Source of the DNA: Ganoderma boninense
Taxonomy: Eukaryota > Basidiomycota > Agaricomycetes > Polyporales > Polyporaceae
DNA length: 64,000 nucleotides
Assembly: GCA_002900995.3 (NCBI GenBank)
Contig: CM035315.1
Location: forward strand, 1,349,967-1,413,966
Direction of reading: 5' to 3'
This document shows positions 33,583 through 43,900 of the stretch, one piece after another. Position 1 is the first letter of the stretch. The number at the start of each line of letters is the position of its first letter. Under the pieces are notes generated by a model. It was not told the DNA's origin, made no database searches, and saw only the letters and a program-made list of their open reading frames with translations. The translations under genes and the position numbers were made by a program.

Positions 33583-34777
33583 CTACTCTTGCGGAGGGTT
33601 GTTCTCAGCGAAGTACTCGTGGCTGTCCGCGTTCATGACGGCCTCCTCTGGGTTACTCTGTGCGAGTGCCTGCGCAGCGGACTGGCCGTATGCGTAGTCC
33701 TGGGTCCCGCCATTGACAGTGAAGTGGGACGCCTATAGAGTCGCAATACGTCTACCATCAGACTCACTACTCCTGTGGAACATGGCAAGGAACGCGGGAA
33801 CCGAAACACACCTCATGCACGAGAGTGCCCGCCTGCGAATCGGTCCCGAGCAACGGCGCGTTCCAGAACGCCCCGCACAGATACACAGTGCCGAACTGGT
33901 CTGGATAGACGTACGCGTACACGCCCGGGTCCGTACACGTGCAGTCGTAGCTGAACGAGGTGAAGTCGTTCCCCGCTATGTGCTGGAAGTGGCTCAGCAC
34001 CGTGCCGTGCCGTGTCTCGTCGAATGCGCCGAACCAGGTGCTGTATCGTGTCGTGCCCGCATCGAAATAGTCGAGGTACGACCACGCCGTCGTCGCGTAG
34101 CCGTACGCGCCCAGCGCTGCCGCGGTCAGCGAGGCCTGCTGCTCGGCTGAGCAGCCGTTGAAGTTCGCGCGTTTCCCGATGGCACCGGGGCGGCGAACAA
34201 CAACGAGGTCGCCACTGGCGAGGGTGGTAGAATGCGGCTCAGTGGTCGCGCTGAGCAAAGACACTGCGTTATCGGCGCCGACGGCGTAAAAGGAGTTGGA
34301 TGCCTTGATGCTGTACGCGCCGTGCCCAGCAGCGGTGAAGTTGTACGCCGACGCGACTGTAAACAAGAGCTGAACGGCTGTACAGTTGGAGGATAACGGC
34401 GGTAACACACGTACTGTCGTGAGTGATCGACACGGTTGCTCCGGGCTCGAGGACCGTGAAGGCCGCCGAATCCGTCAACTTCGCCGCCTGGCTGGGAGAG
34501 TACTTGACCCTCACACCGGTGAAACTTGGGCTGGCGCCGTCGTCGCTGGTGATAGTGAATGTGTCGGCGGGAAGGGGGCTAAGGACACCGTTAGGATCAT
34601 TGAGCAGCTTGAGGGCCTCCTCGCCGGTGTTGGTCACAGTGGTGACAATCTGCAAGTTCTCGACACCATCGACGGCCCTAGGGCGGCAACCTTTAGGGAG
34701 AGGCCGGGCACGGCAGCAACAGCTGTCGTAGCAGCGGCGAGGACGACGAGGGCGGACCGAAGGGAACCGGAGAACAT
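33583..34777 (-). CDS. Secreted M35 metalloendopeptidase (peptidyl-Lys/deuterolysin type)
   Basis: Exons about 34687-34777 plus 34415-34686 (one frame break between), 33812-34356 and 33583-33732. The start MFSGSLRSALVVLAAATTAV is a signal peptide. A propeptide-like domain follows (TTVTNTGEEALKLLNDPNGV). The catalytic domain begins near FNGCSAEQQASLTAA and ends with the zinc site LVHE/ASHF (HEXXH, split exactly by the last intron) and GTQDYAYG, where the Asp is the third ligand of aspzincins. The GTxDxxYG variant and Ser/Asn-rich end (NADSHEYFAEN) fit peptidyl-Lys metallopeptidases of mushrooms, which cut before lysine. It is expected to be secreted for protein feeding. Near 34680 one base is missing between LSLKV and AVDGVENLQ; a 13-base intron there is not credible, so sequence error is likely. 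Confidence 0.9.
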
Positions 34778-35529
34778 GAGTGTGGAAGAAAGGCGGTGGA
34801 TGTTGGGATGGAAGACGGCGGACCAGGGGATCGACGAAATGAAGACCACCACGACGGCGATTTATACATCAGTGTCGCCAGGAGCATTCGAAAAGCCGAG
34901 ATGGGTCAGAACCAAGCCCGAGGAGAAGGAGCACGAGCACGATGTTGTCCTGCTTTGGATAATATTCAAGAGATTCCCGACAGTTGTACGTATTGCACTG
35001 ACCATGAAGCGAAGGGGTCAGACAATGGCGTCGGTCGACATGCCAGAAACCTGAGAGAGCGTGCAACTACGATCGAGTTGTGCAGCTCTCCCAAGTTTGT
35101 TGGCGACATATTTGGCTGAGCACTTACCATCGGAAGAAAATGTTTAGTGCAGTTGAGAGAGACGTGAACCTCCGATATGAGAGGGAGCTGGCAAGCAGGC
35201 GACACAGACGGAGAAGCGTCGACTTCAGTGCACGCATTGCTGCGAAATATGCCTGTATCGGAGGTGTATTTAGCTCGATAAGGGGACGATGCTCACATGG
35301 AGGAACAGACACACCGTCCGTTAATCATGTCGTAGCACCATAGCCGCCAAAGGTAGCTCCATTCACGCTTCAGAACAACCTACAGGCGGGGAAGAAGAAC
35401 AGGCGAGCATCCTCGACAAGCGTGACTGGCTATAACACATTGAGTGGTGAGGGAAGGAAACAGGTTGGCGGATCTGCATAGGGAAGCTGCAGGGCCGTAA
35501 TCGATATTCGGGTTGTTCGTAGTTCCGAG
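34778..35529. other. M35 promoter and flank of the mobile element
   Basis: Upstream DNA of the M35 gene followed by the left flank of the Ngaro-type element. Frames are short and unrecognised. Confidence 0.4.
34861..34866 (-). promoter_or_regulatory. TATA box of the M35 gene
   Basis: Minus-strand TATAAA about 85 bases upstream of the start codon at 34777; position fits a core promoter. Confidence 0.55.
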
Positions 35530-35747
35530 ATCTTTGCCTATGCCTCCCTCCGAGGGAGAAGGGAGGAGGACGACCTCGCGCTGGGCTCGGTCGAGTCGAA
35601 CAGGCTCCGAGAGCGGGGGTTGGGCGTCAACGAGTCGTGTTGAGGTCCAAAGCGCCTGCGCTGGGTACTCGAGACGGAGCGGCAGCCGAGCCTGTCCAGG
35701 ATGGAGCAGGAGGAGGCCGCCCCGAAGCGGAGCAGCAGACGCGGGCC
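35530..35747 (-). repeat. Split direct repeat B2
   Basis: Copy of B1 at the 3' outer end of the element on the minus strand. Confidence 0.9.
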
Positions 35748-35900
35748 GCTACAGGGGACTATGTAGGTACTAGATACAATGTGCTAGCACTGGTGGAGGA
35801 GTGACTGGAAGGAACTATTAATATGATGGAACGACCAAGTTGGAATGTGAGCGAACATGAATGAATGTAAATGTAAGTGAGTGAGGGGATGGTGGGAGGG

Positions 35901-36170
35901 GTAAAAGAAATTGCGAGCACGGATGCGGGAACCTGCGAGCAGAGCATGAGACGATGAGTACTCGCATTCGGGCAACAAGAGTGGCACGTACCTGCGAGCA
36001 GAGCATGAGACGACGAGGTCCAGCCGCTGCTCGCAGGCGTTACATATACTGAAGTAAAACGAAAGGCGCTTTGTCCTCCCGGCGCAGGTGGCGGCGAGAA
36101 CAAAGCGCCAATGAGGCGCGGGGAGTCGTCCGCATCGCAAAGACCACGAACTTAATACAAAGTTCGCAAC
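35901..36170 (-). repeat. Split direct repeat A2
   Basis: Copy of A1. Contains two direct copies of a 23-base word (35932-35954 and 35991-36013) and an inverted 11-base part of the same word at 36027-36037. Confidence 0.9.
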
Positions 36171-36388
36171 ATCTTTGCCTATGCCTCCCTCCGAGGGAGA
36201 AGGGAGGAGGACGACCTCGCGCTGGGCTCGGTCGAGTCGAACAGGCTCCGAGAGCGGGGGTTGGGCGTCAACGAGTCGTGTTGAGGTCCAAAGCGCCTGC
36301 GCTGGGTACTCGAGACGGAGCGGCAGCCGAGCCTGTCCAGGATGGAGCAGGAGGAGGCCGCCCCGAAACGGAGCAGCAGACGCGGGCC
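36171..36388 (-). repeat. Split direct repeat B1
   Basis: 218 bases, near-identical to 35530-35747 (offset 641; one A/G change seen near 36367). It touches A2 with no spacer. Confidence 0.9.
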
Positions 36389-36461
36389 ATGAATGGGGAG
36401 CCTTGGAGAGCCGGAGGCGCGGGAAAGGTGTAGTGCGGATGCGGCCAAAGGAAAAGGGGAA

Positions 36462-38659
36462 TTAAAGTATAGTAATGGTAGGGCGAGATCCTGACGGAAG
36501 ACTGTTGTCAACGTGGTGGCACTTGGGGCTGGGCTTGCGCTGGAGGTAGGGTGCGAGGTCGAAGAGGCGCTGGTACTGGAACCGAGACGCAGCATCAGCA
36601 AGGGAGTTAGTACTGCCAGGGATCCACCGGGACTCGAACGTGAAGTCGAAGCGACATGCGAGGGAAAGGAACTGCCGGAGGAGCTCCATCATTGGCTCGG
36701 ATCGGATGGTGAGGTTTGACAGGGCTGCGTGGACGTCCGTATTGTCAGTGTGGAAGAGGATGTGGCCACCGCGGAGGTGGTCGCCCCAGCAAAGGATTGC
36801 GTAGATGATGGCGTAGAACTCTTTGAACTTGATGTCGCGGTGCTGATAGCGGCGTGGGATACGAACTGCAAACCACATGTCTTGGAGTATGCCGCCCGCG
36901 CCCTTGGTGCCGCTAGCATCTGTGTGGATGGTGGTCCGTGGGCGGGCCGGGTCGATGATCCCGATGCCGTTCCAGCATGTAGCGAGGTTGAGCCACCATA
37001 AGATGTCCCGACGCACGGGCTTGGGTATATGTCGGCGAGCATAGGGCGAGGTGAAGGAGGCCATGAAGTCGAAGAGGGAGCGGATGAATGCTCGGGAAAA
37101 GGGGATAACGAGAGAGCAAAATTGGAGGTAGCCAGCGAGCTCCTGGAGCTCGAGCAGCCGACAGCAAGTGCGGCTTTCCCAGGAGTGCAGGAGCTCCAAG
37201 AGGTAGGAGAGCTTGTCGGGGGGCAGCGAGCCTCCATGGCTTGAGAGTCGAGAGTGATGCCAAGAAAGTCGATGGAAGTTGTTGGCCCGTCAACCTTGGA
37301 GAGCTGGAAGCGCAGACCTAGCGCTGTCCCGAGGCTGAGGGCCCACTCAAGCGCATGTTGGACTAGGGAGGGCTGGGTGGATGGTGAGAATATCTGCAGG
37401 AAGTCATCGAGGAGGTGACGGATGAAGGCAGGAAGATGGTGATCGAGTATCCAGTGTAGTGCTTCTGAGAAGAGATTGAAAATATAAGGTGCTGAGCGGA
37501 GACCGAAGGTGAGGACGACGTGGTAGTAGAATTCCCCAAGCCAGGTGAAGCCCAGCAAGGGCCAGTCTGCAGGTCTGACTGGGATCTGGCGGAATGCCTG
37601 CTCAAGGTCGAGCTTGACCATCATGGAGCCCCGGCCTGAGAGTCGCAAGGCATCCACGGCAGATCGGAACGTCTCGTAGACGATCGAGGCCTCGGAGTCG
37701 GGTACACCATCGTTGACCGAGGTGCCACGGGGCCAGGAGAGGTGGTGGATGACGCGGAGCTTCGATGAGCATTTGCGGGCGGCGACGCCCAGAGGGGATG
37801 AACGGAAGCTGTCAAATGGTGGAGCTGAGAAGGGTCCGTGAACGCGGCCCTTGGCCAATTGAAGCTGGAGATCAGCCGCCACCACGTTGCTGTGTTCGAG
37901 TGCAGAGCGGAGGTTCTGAGATGACTGGGGGGCAGTGCGATCGCCTGAGAAGCCGATGTTTGCACCGTAGTCGATGATGTGGAGTAGAGTCTCGACGAAG
38001 GTTGGGTCCGGGTAGTCGCGCAAATAGAAGGCCCATGCATCGCGATTTAGTTGGGTGTCGACGCGAGGGGCTCTGGAGGCAGATTCATGGTGTGCGACGT
38101 TGGCGCGCGGTGCTGTGTTGGGTCGTGGTGGAGGGTGGAACGCCGGTGGGAACTCGGAAGCATGAGGCAGGTGCGCGAAGGCGGGTCGCGGCTTGGTCGG
38201 TGGTGGTGAGGTAGTGAGTGGCGCAGCGTACTCGGGGAGGAGCAAGGGCTCGGCGCATGTGTGAGCGGAGGCCTGCGGGGGCGCGGTCCGGTATACGTCA
38301 GTGTGCAACTTGGATGCCTGGGACTCGACGGAGAGGAGCTGCGGTGTGGGGCTGAGCTCAGCATGTGGAGGGGTGTGGTTGCCGTTGGTCACGGTGAGGC
38401 GGGGTCGGAATCGTTTCGAGCGCTGCCGCCGTTGGTGGGAGGGTTTGGTGGGGTCGTAGTGTGTGTAGGATCCTGTGGAAGAAACTGCGGGAGCCGCTTG
38501 CCATTGTTGCACAAGTACTAATGGTGGCGGCGTCGCCGGCATTGTAACGTCGGGCTCGACGTGACTACGCGGAGTTTGCAAGGACGTGAAGAAGCGGGAG
38601 CGCTGGCGCCGCCCGCCCGATATGCGGGTAAATGGTGAAAGGTTATGGTTGGAATTCAT
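36462..38659 (-). CDS. Ngaro/DIRS-type reverse transcriptase-RNase H polyprotein (frame broken)
   Basis: Starts about 38659 (MNSNHNLSPFTRIS) with a Pro/Thr-rich gag-like stretch of about 250 residues. The RT domain follows: VIHHLSWPRGTSVNDGVP, KLDLEQAFRQIPVRPADWPL (motif A Asp), LTFGLRSAPYIFNLF, then RHLLDDFLQIF (active site LDDF) and STSIDFLGITLD. RNase H is in the next frame (36462-37220): IHTDASGTKGAGG, EFYAIIYAILCW, FHTDNTDVHAALSN and a closing IPGSTNSLADAASRFQ. The two frames would join if one base were added next to the G6 run near 37226; this may be sequence error or a real lesion. No tyrosine recombinase domain is encoded in either frame. Confidence 0.82.
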
Positions 38660-38703
38660 AGCGCAGCCGTGGCCATGGACCGTGGTGCGGGCCGTCGCGC
38701 GCC

Positions 38704-38973
38704 GTAAAAGAAATTGCGAGCACGGATGCGGGAACCTGCGAGCAGAGCATGAGACGATGAGTACTCGCATTCGGGCAACAAGAGTGGCACGTACCTGCGA
38801 GCAGAGCATGAGACGACGAGGTCCAGCCGCTGCTCGCAGGCGTTACATATACTGAAGTAAAACGAAAGGCGCTTTGTCCTCCCGGCGCAGGTGGCGGCGA
38901 GAACAAAGCGCCAATGAGGCGCGGGGAGTCGTCCGCATCGCAAAGACCACGAACTTAATACAAAGTTCGCAAC
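38704..38973 (-). repeat. Split direct repeat A1
   Basis: 270 bases, near-identical to 35901-36170 (constant offset 2803). Forms the 5' end of the element on the minus strand and contains its probable promoter. Confidence 0.9.
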
Positions 38974-40972
38974 ACCTAATCCGAGGTTTGGTGCAGGGAA
39001 TCTTGCATAGCTTGTCAAGCAGTTTCCCGGCCATGTCGAAACCCATATTTGAGAATCCCCCAGGCAAACGTTTGAACTGGAAAAGGCTCGAAGCTTAGCA
39101 TGAGCGGTCGCGACCACCAGAGCGCGTACGAGGGTCACCCTCCGACTTGTGGCTTTGCAGAGGATCGAGAGAGACACCGATTCTGGAGGACATGTGAGCC
39201 AGCTTGTGCGCGCGATGGAAGAGCCGATCTAGGAGCATCTAAATGGCGAAACAGCAGACCCATACATGACGGCGCAAGAGCTCGGTGAAGGACATGGGTT
39301 CAGAGAAGACGCGAGGAAAATGAATGGAGTCTGAATCGGTGTCGCCGATTGAACGGATGCGCCGGAGTCTCGAAACGCGGACTCGTCACTAGAGCACCCC
39401 CGAAGTCCTAGCACGATGGTACTAGCACATAGGGCTTGGACTGACTGAGAGACTCTGTCCTGTCAAAGACGTCCTGCCGGACCTTCACCACAAACGACAG
39501 TAAGAGTCAGACGTAAAACACTGTTGCAATGGAAACCAAAGGAAGCCATGGACGATCCATCCCGGAAAACAGTTTAGTCTGAATGCTAGTGCAAGGAGTA
39601 CCTCCTTATTTCCGATGCAGCGCAACGAACTGAATTTGTTCGCGTAAGGATGGCCCTGAGGCTGAGGAAATCGTGCGTAAGCAGTTAAGGGAAAGGCGAG
39701 CTGTGCAGACTAGGCTCACATAAGTGTATGCGACAACCATGCAAAGGCGGGCCGAAGGGTTTCAGCGGTGATGGGTGCCAGGGTAGCCTTGAGTATATTC
39801 CTGGCCGTTGCTGTGTCTGGAGACTTCAAAGTTCTGCTCGGGATACATGCCAAGCCACGTAAACTGGAAATCATGATGGACGGCTTACTTGCCCGAGAAC
39901 TGGCTCGTCGCAATACAACGCCAGGTGTCAAGACGGTAGGCAGAATTCCTTACCTCAGTCCACCATCTACATCCTCGACTGGAATCAGTTGCGTCCTTTT
40001 CAGCGTCGCGTGATGCGCACGACTTGGATGAGCGTGTTGTTGAAGCAGTGGTTTTGGGCAACATCCAGGTTGAGTAGTAGAGAAAGATCCAGAGATATGC
40101 CGTTCACAATGGCCGCAGAGGCATAGAGGATTGTTATATTGTAGCAGACACAGACGCGAGCTGCCAGACGACCGTCGAGGGGGTGTGAGCGATGAATCAT
40201 GATGTTCGTTGGGACGAAACGGCGGGCGCAGTCGCTCGGGCGGCTATGCAACTCGGCTCTCTCACCGACTGGCACGACCTCTCCCGCCTAACGCTTTGTC
40301 TCTCGTGCTTGCAGACGCTTCTGCACTCCTCCAACGTATTCTTGATCTTGAACCACCGGCTTCTCGATACAGGACTGTTTGGGGTGAAGACAAACAAAGA
40401 GAGAAGTGCTGGGAGCTCACCGGTTGCACTTGTGGGACTTTTGGGCTGAAGGATCGTATGGAGTATAGGTGAGCCTTCATTTTCATTTTTCGACTGTTCT
40501 TTTCGCGGAACAGTGCACTCTACGGAGGATTGTTTGTGGATGGTCGGAAAGCACACCGAGTACGAGGATATAGCCGGACGTAGAGCGGCGCACGGTGCGC
40601 TACAATGCACTCTCCTCCCGTTTTGAATGATTTGTTGTTATCTTTGCGGCCGTCTGCCTTACAGGCAACGACCCCTAAAATCTTCTGGAATACGGCGGCA
40701 ACCATGCTTCCCTCAGTTTAGACTCAAACACGTGGTCGAGACATTGCATGTGCCTTGTGAAGGTGCTGCTGTCCCTGCACCTGTATCGTAAAGACGCGTC
40801 CATGGCCAGGTTATCTCTACATGATGGGCTTGCTGTTTGCTGCATAGATCTTGGGTACGAACACAACCCCATGCTTGAGGCGACAAAGCTTCGTGCTAAC
40901 ACGAAAGAGCCGGGATGTGCGTGGAGGATTGCCATGATGTAACAGAACTGACGACGCCTTCCAGCTGAAGAC
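38974..40972. other. Stretch without a supported gene
   Basis: Right flank of the mobile element and upstream of the large gene. Frames such as 39768-40013 and 40209-40472 (plus) look protein-like in short blocks (for example SALLQRILDLEPPASRYRTV) but without start, domain or neighbours that would support them. They may be relics. Confidence 0.35.
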
Positions 40973-43900
40973 ATGTCCCCCGGAACCAAGAAGCCAAATG
41001 GAGGGAAACAGCTACCCCGCCGCCTCTTCTCCATTGAGTCGCTCAAGAAGCAGCGAAGCAACTCGGAAGACTCAGTGACAGGCGGGACCGCCCACCTCCG
41101 CGCCCAGTCCTCCGGCTCCTCCAACCTCCTCACCCTCGCAGAGAAGATTGAAGAGGGCATCGACCCCTTTGGCGATGGCTCCGCATGGACCGACAAGGTC
41201 GTGGTTCAGTCCCCGGTGGACGAAGACAACCCCTCCCCGTTCAGCGACGACCAACCGACACCCCGCCCGCCTGAGACGCCGACCACGGCGCGCCCCACAC
41301 AGGCGAGGGCAAACATAGCCCCACTCAACCTCGGAGGCACACTCGTCGCGTCCCTCGACGACGGCACGCCCAAGTCCCCCTCTCGCCGCAGATGGGACAC
41401 CCTCCGCTCGCATGTCCTCCCATCCTCCTCGTCCATCCGCTCCGCGACCCCGCCCCCGAGCCTCCCGGACACCCCCACCACCGCAATGTCTACCATACCC
41501 GCGCGGCCGTCCACGCCGTCGCGCGGGTACCGCTTCGGGCAGAAACGGTCGATGCGACATGTCGTGGAGCAGGTCCGCGATATCACGTACGACGAGACCC
41601 GGAGATTGACGGAGGAGATCCGCAAGGCGTGCATGATGGTGCGCTTTGGGGATGTGCCGGCGAGGGTGCAGAAGTCCGAGCCGAGCATACAAAACACCCT
41701 CGGCTCGACGCTGCACTTACCGTTCCTCGCCTCGTCGTCGAATCTTTCCATGGCTACCGGGGGTAGCAGCGGCCCTAACCATGGGCATTCGAGACAGATG
41801 ACTGGGGGCACGGGGCTGAAGCGTCCGCAGAGCGTGATGTCGTTGGGTGCGAGCTCCCGGGCAACTCCTACGGTCACGCATATCGCCAGGGCTTTGACGT
41901 CCTCGACCTCGGTGAACCGTCCAAAGGCTCTTCCTGGGGAGACACAGGTGCTTGCGGCGTTGCTTGTGCCGTTCTTGGGTCCGCATAGGAACGAACAGAT
42001 CTCTGTGGAACAGCAGACGGCGGTCGAAACGTTCGAGTATGCTATCCGGACATGGAAAGCTGCATCACATGAGGTACGCAATGATCATAGATTCTTCGTA
42101 TTCACCTGTTTTAACATCTTGCAGGCGGAGCTAGATCGATGTGTATGGTGCTGCAAAGCAGCCTCTGTCTATTCAAGATCACGGATGCGAATCATCAGCT
42201 CTCTATCCAACATTCTCTTCGGCCGAGAGCGAACGTTCAAACCAGAGACTCCTGTCATCCTACAAACCCTTCTACAATGTCTTTTCTCCCTCCTAACGGT
42301 TCTACGATCGTCGCCGGATTCCATGCAGGAAGCTGACAACGTGATGGCATGTATTGTCGGCATCAAGAGCGGGCAGAGCGGTACACCTAGTCCACAGGCA
42401 TTGGAGAAGGAGTATGGGGTACGACGGAAAGACGAAAGCGATGAGCAGGTCAGGGAAATCATTGCGGCGGAAAGCGTGATCGGCTGCCTTGAGGTTGGTT
42501 CTGAGGCGTCCAGAAGATGGACACTGCACCACCTGGTCGAGGTGCGTGCCTCCCTCGCGCATCGTATGGGTCGTATATTGACCGTCTGGTATTGGTATCA
42601 GGAACATTGGATATCATCCGACACCTCGATGCTCCTCTCGCCCCTCCTCACCGCGATGACATGGCGCAAACTGAAGACGTTTGTCAATGCGTCTGTCTCC
42701 TTACTCTTGAATGCATCTCCAGACCCTCGCAAAGTCGTAGTTGACGCGGACATGATCATACACCTCCTGCGGACCCGTATTTTACCGGAAGTTCAGGCGA
42801 TGCAGGATGATGCATTTGCGGTCGTGAGCGAGATTCAGAGTAGTGTCATTCGACTGACGCTAGAGCTGCTATGTGTTCGCGGGAGTAGTAACCGGGAGTA
42901 TGTCATGTCTGACTTTTCGCACTGGGTCCTGGATGGAGGAACATGGCGTGAAAGCGTAGAGCGTTCGCTCCAAGACTATGTGAGTAATGTCATATGATCT
43001 ATGTTCACATCATGTCTAATGTGTCGAACAGATCAGCCAAGGCGAATGGCCTGTCATCCTACGCCTCGTGCCCATTCTCGAGGAGTTTAACGAAGGTGTT
43101 CGAAAATCTCTCATCCCTCGCCTTCTCCCTACACTTAGTGATGTATGTTTACTCCATGAGCCTTCTCCGCCTCAACGAACCTCTGACCCTGTCTTGACTT
43201 CACAGCGATTGACGCAAGACCCGCCCCCGCTGCCCTGCATCCCACTCGCCGACTTCCTCGAGTCTGCCGCGATCAGCTGTCCGAAGGCTTTTTTCAAGCC
43301 TATCTTCGGCTGTGCGGCGTCGATGAAAGACCTGACCATCGCGAACCACCTATGTTCGCTGCACGCTGTTGCGCGGTTCTATCCCGGGCTCTGGACGCAC
43401 GACCCCGAGATGATGGCCGTCGCGATCATGATGGATCCTACGGGGTCGCGGAGTGCCTCCCAATCGATGAACGACTTCGGTGCACCCGCGCAGGGCACGG
43501 CGCGGTACGGCCAGATGGTGATTGTCGTGGAGCTGATACAGCATCTCCGGCAGGTGCGCCAGCTGAAGGACCCAGCTGCGGTGAGTTAAGCTCACACGAT
43601 ATCCCGTAAATCAGTTCGTGAGATGTGGAATGCACAGTTCGCATCGACAACCAAGTTTGTCGTATCGCTGGAAGCCAGATTAGGCGCGATGATCCAAGCC
43701 AAGGTTAGTGGTCTGCGTGTACGTGTGCGCAACATTCTTTTCGCAGATTCGCTGAGCACTGGAGTAGGAGCAATCCACATTGATCCCTACCTCCCAAAGG
43801 CTGCTCCTTTGCGCGCTGTTCCGGGAATGCAGACTACACACGCGGTCGCTCAAGGGGTATGATGTTTCAGCTGCACGGAGTGTGGTTATTTACTCGCTTA

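Larger units (their letters stand above)
35530..38973 (-). mobile_element. Ngaro-type tyrosine-recombinase retrotransposon, recombinase missing
   Basis: Read on the minus strand the element is A1 (38973-38704), coding part (38659-36462), B1 (36388-36171), A2 (36170-35901), 153 bases, B2 (35747-35530). A1/A2 are near-identical over 270 bases and B1/B2 over 218 bases, all in the same orientation. This split direct repeat order (A1-ORF-B1-A2-B2) is known for Ngaro and related tyrosine-recombinase retrotransposons and differs from LTR or LINE elements. The coding part has a reverse transcriptase with LDDF in place of YxDD and an RNase H, as in DIRS/Ngaro. Only 73 bases separate the RNase H stop from B1, so the tyrosine recombinase expected there is absent. 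The copy is thus non-autonomous; high repeat identity suggests it is young. Confidence 0.82.

Noticed and set aside
36171..36388. Reading the repeats as LTRs of an LTR retrotransposon
   Set aside because: The repeats do not flank the coding part as one pair; they are arranged A1-ORF-B1-A2-B2, no TG..CA ends, primer-binding site or integrase is present, and the RT has LDDF as in tyrosine-recombinase elements.
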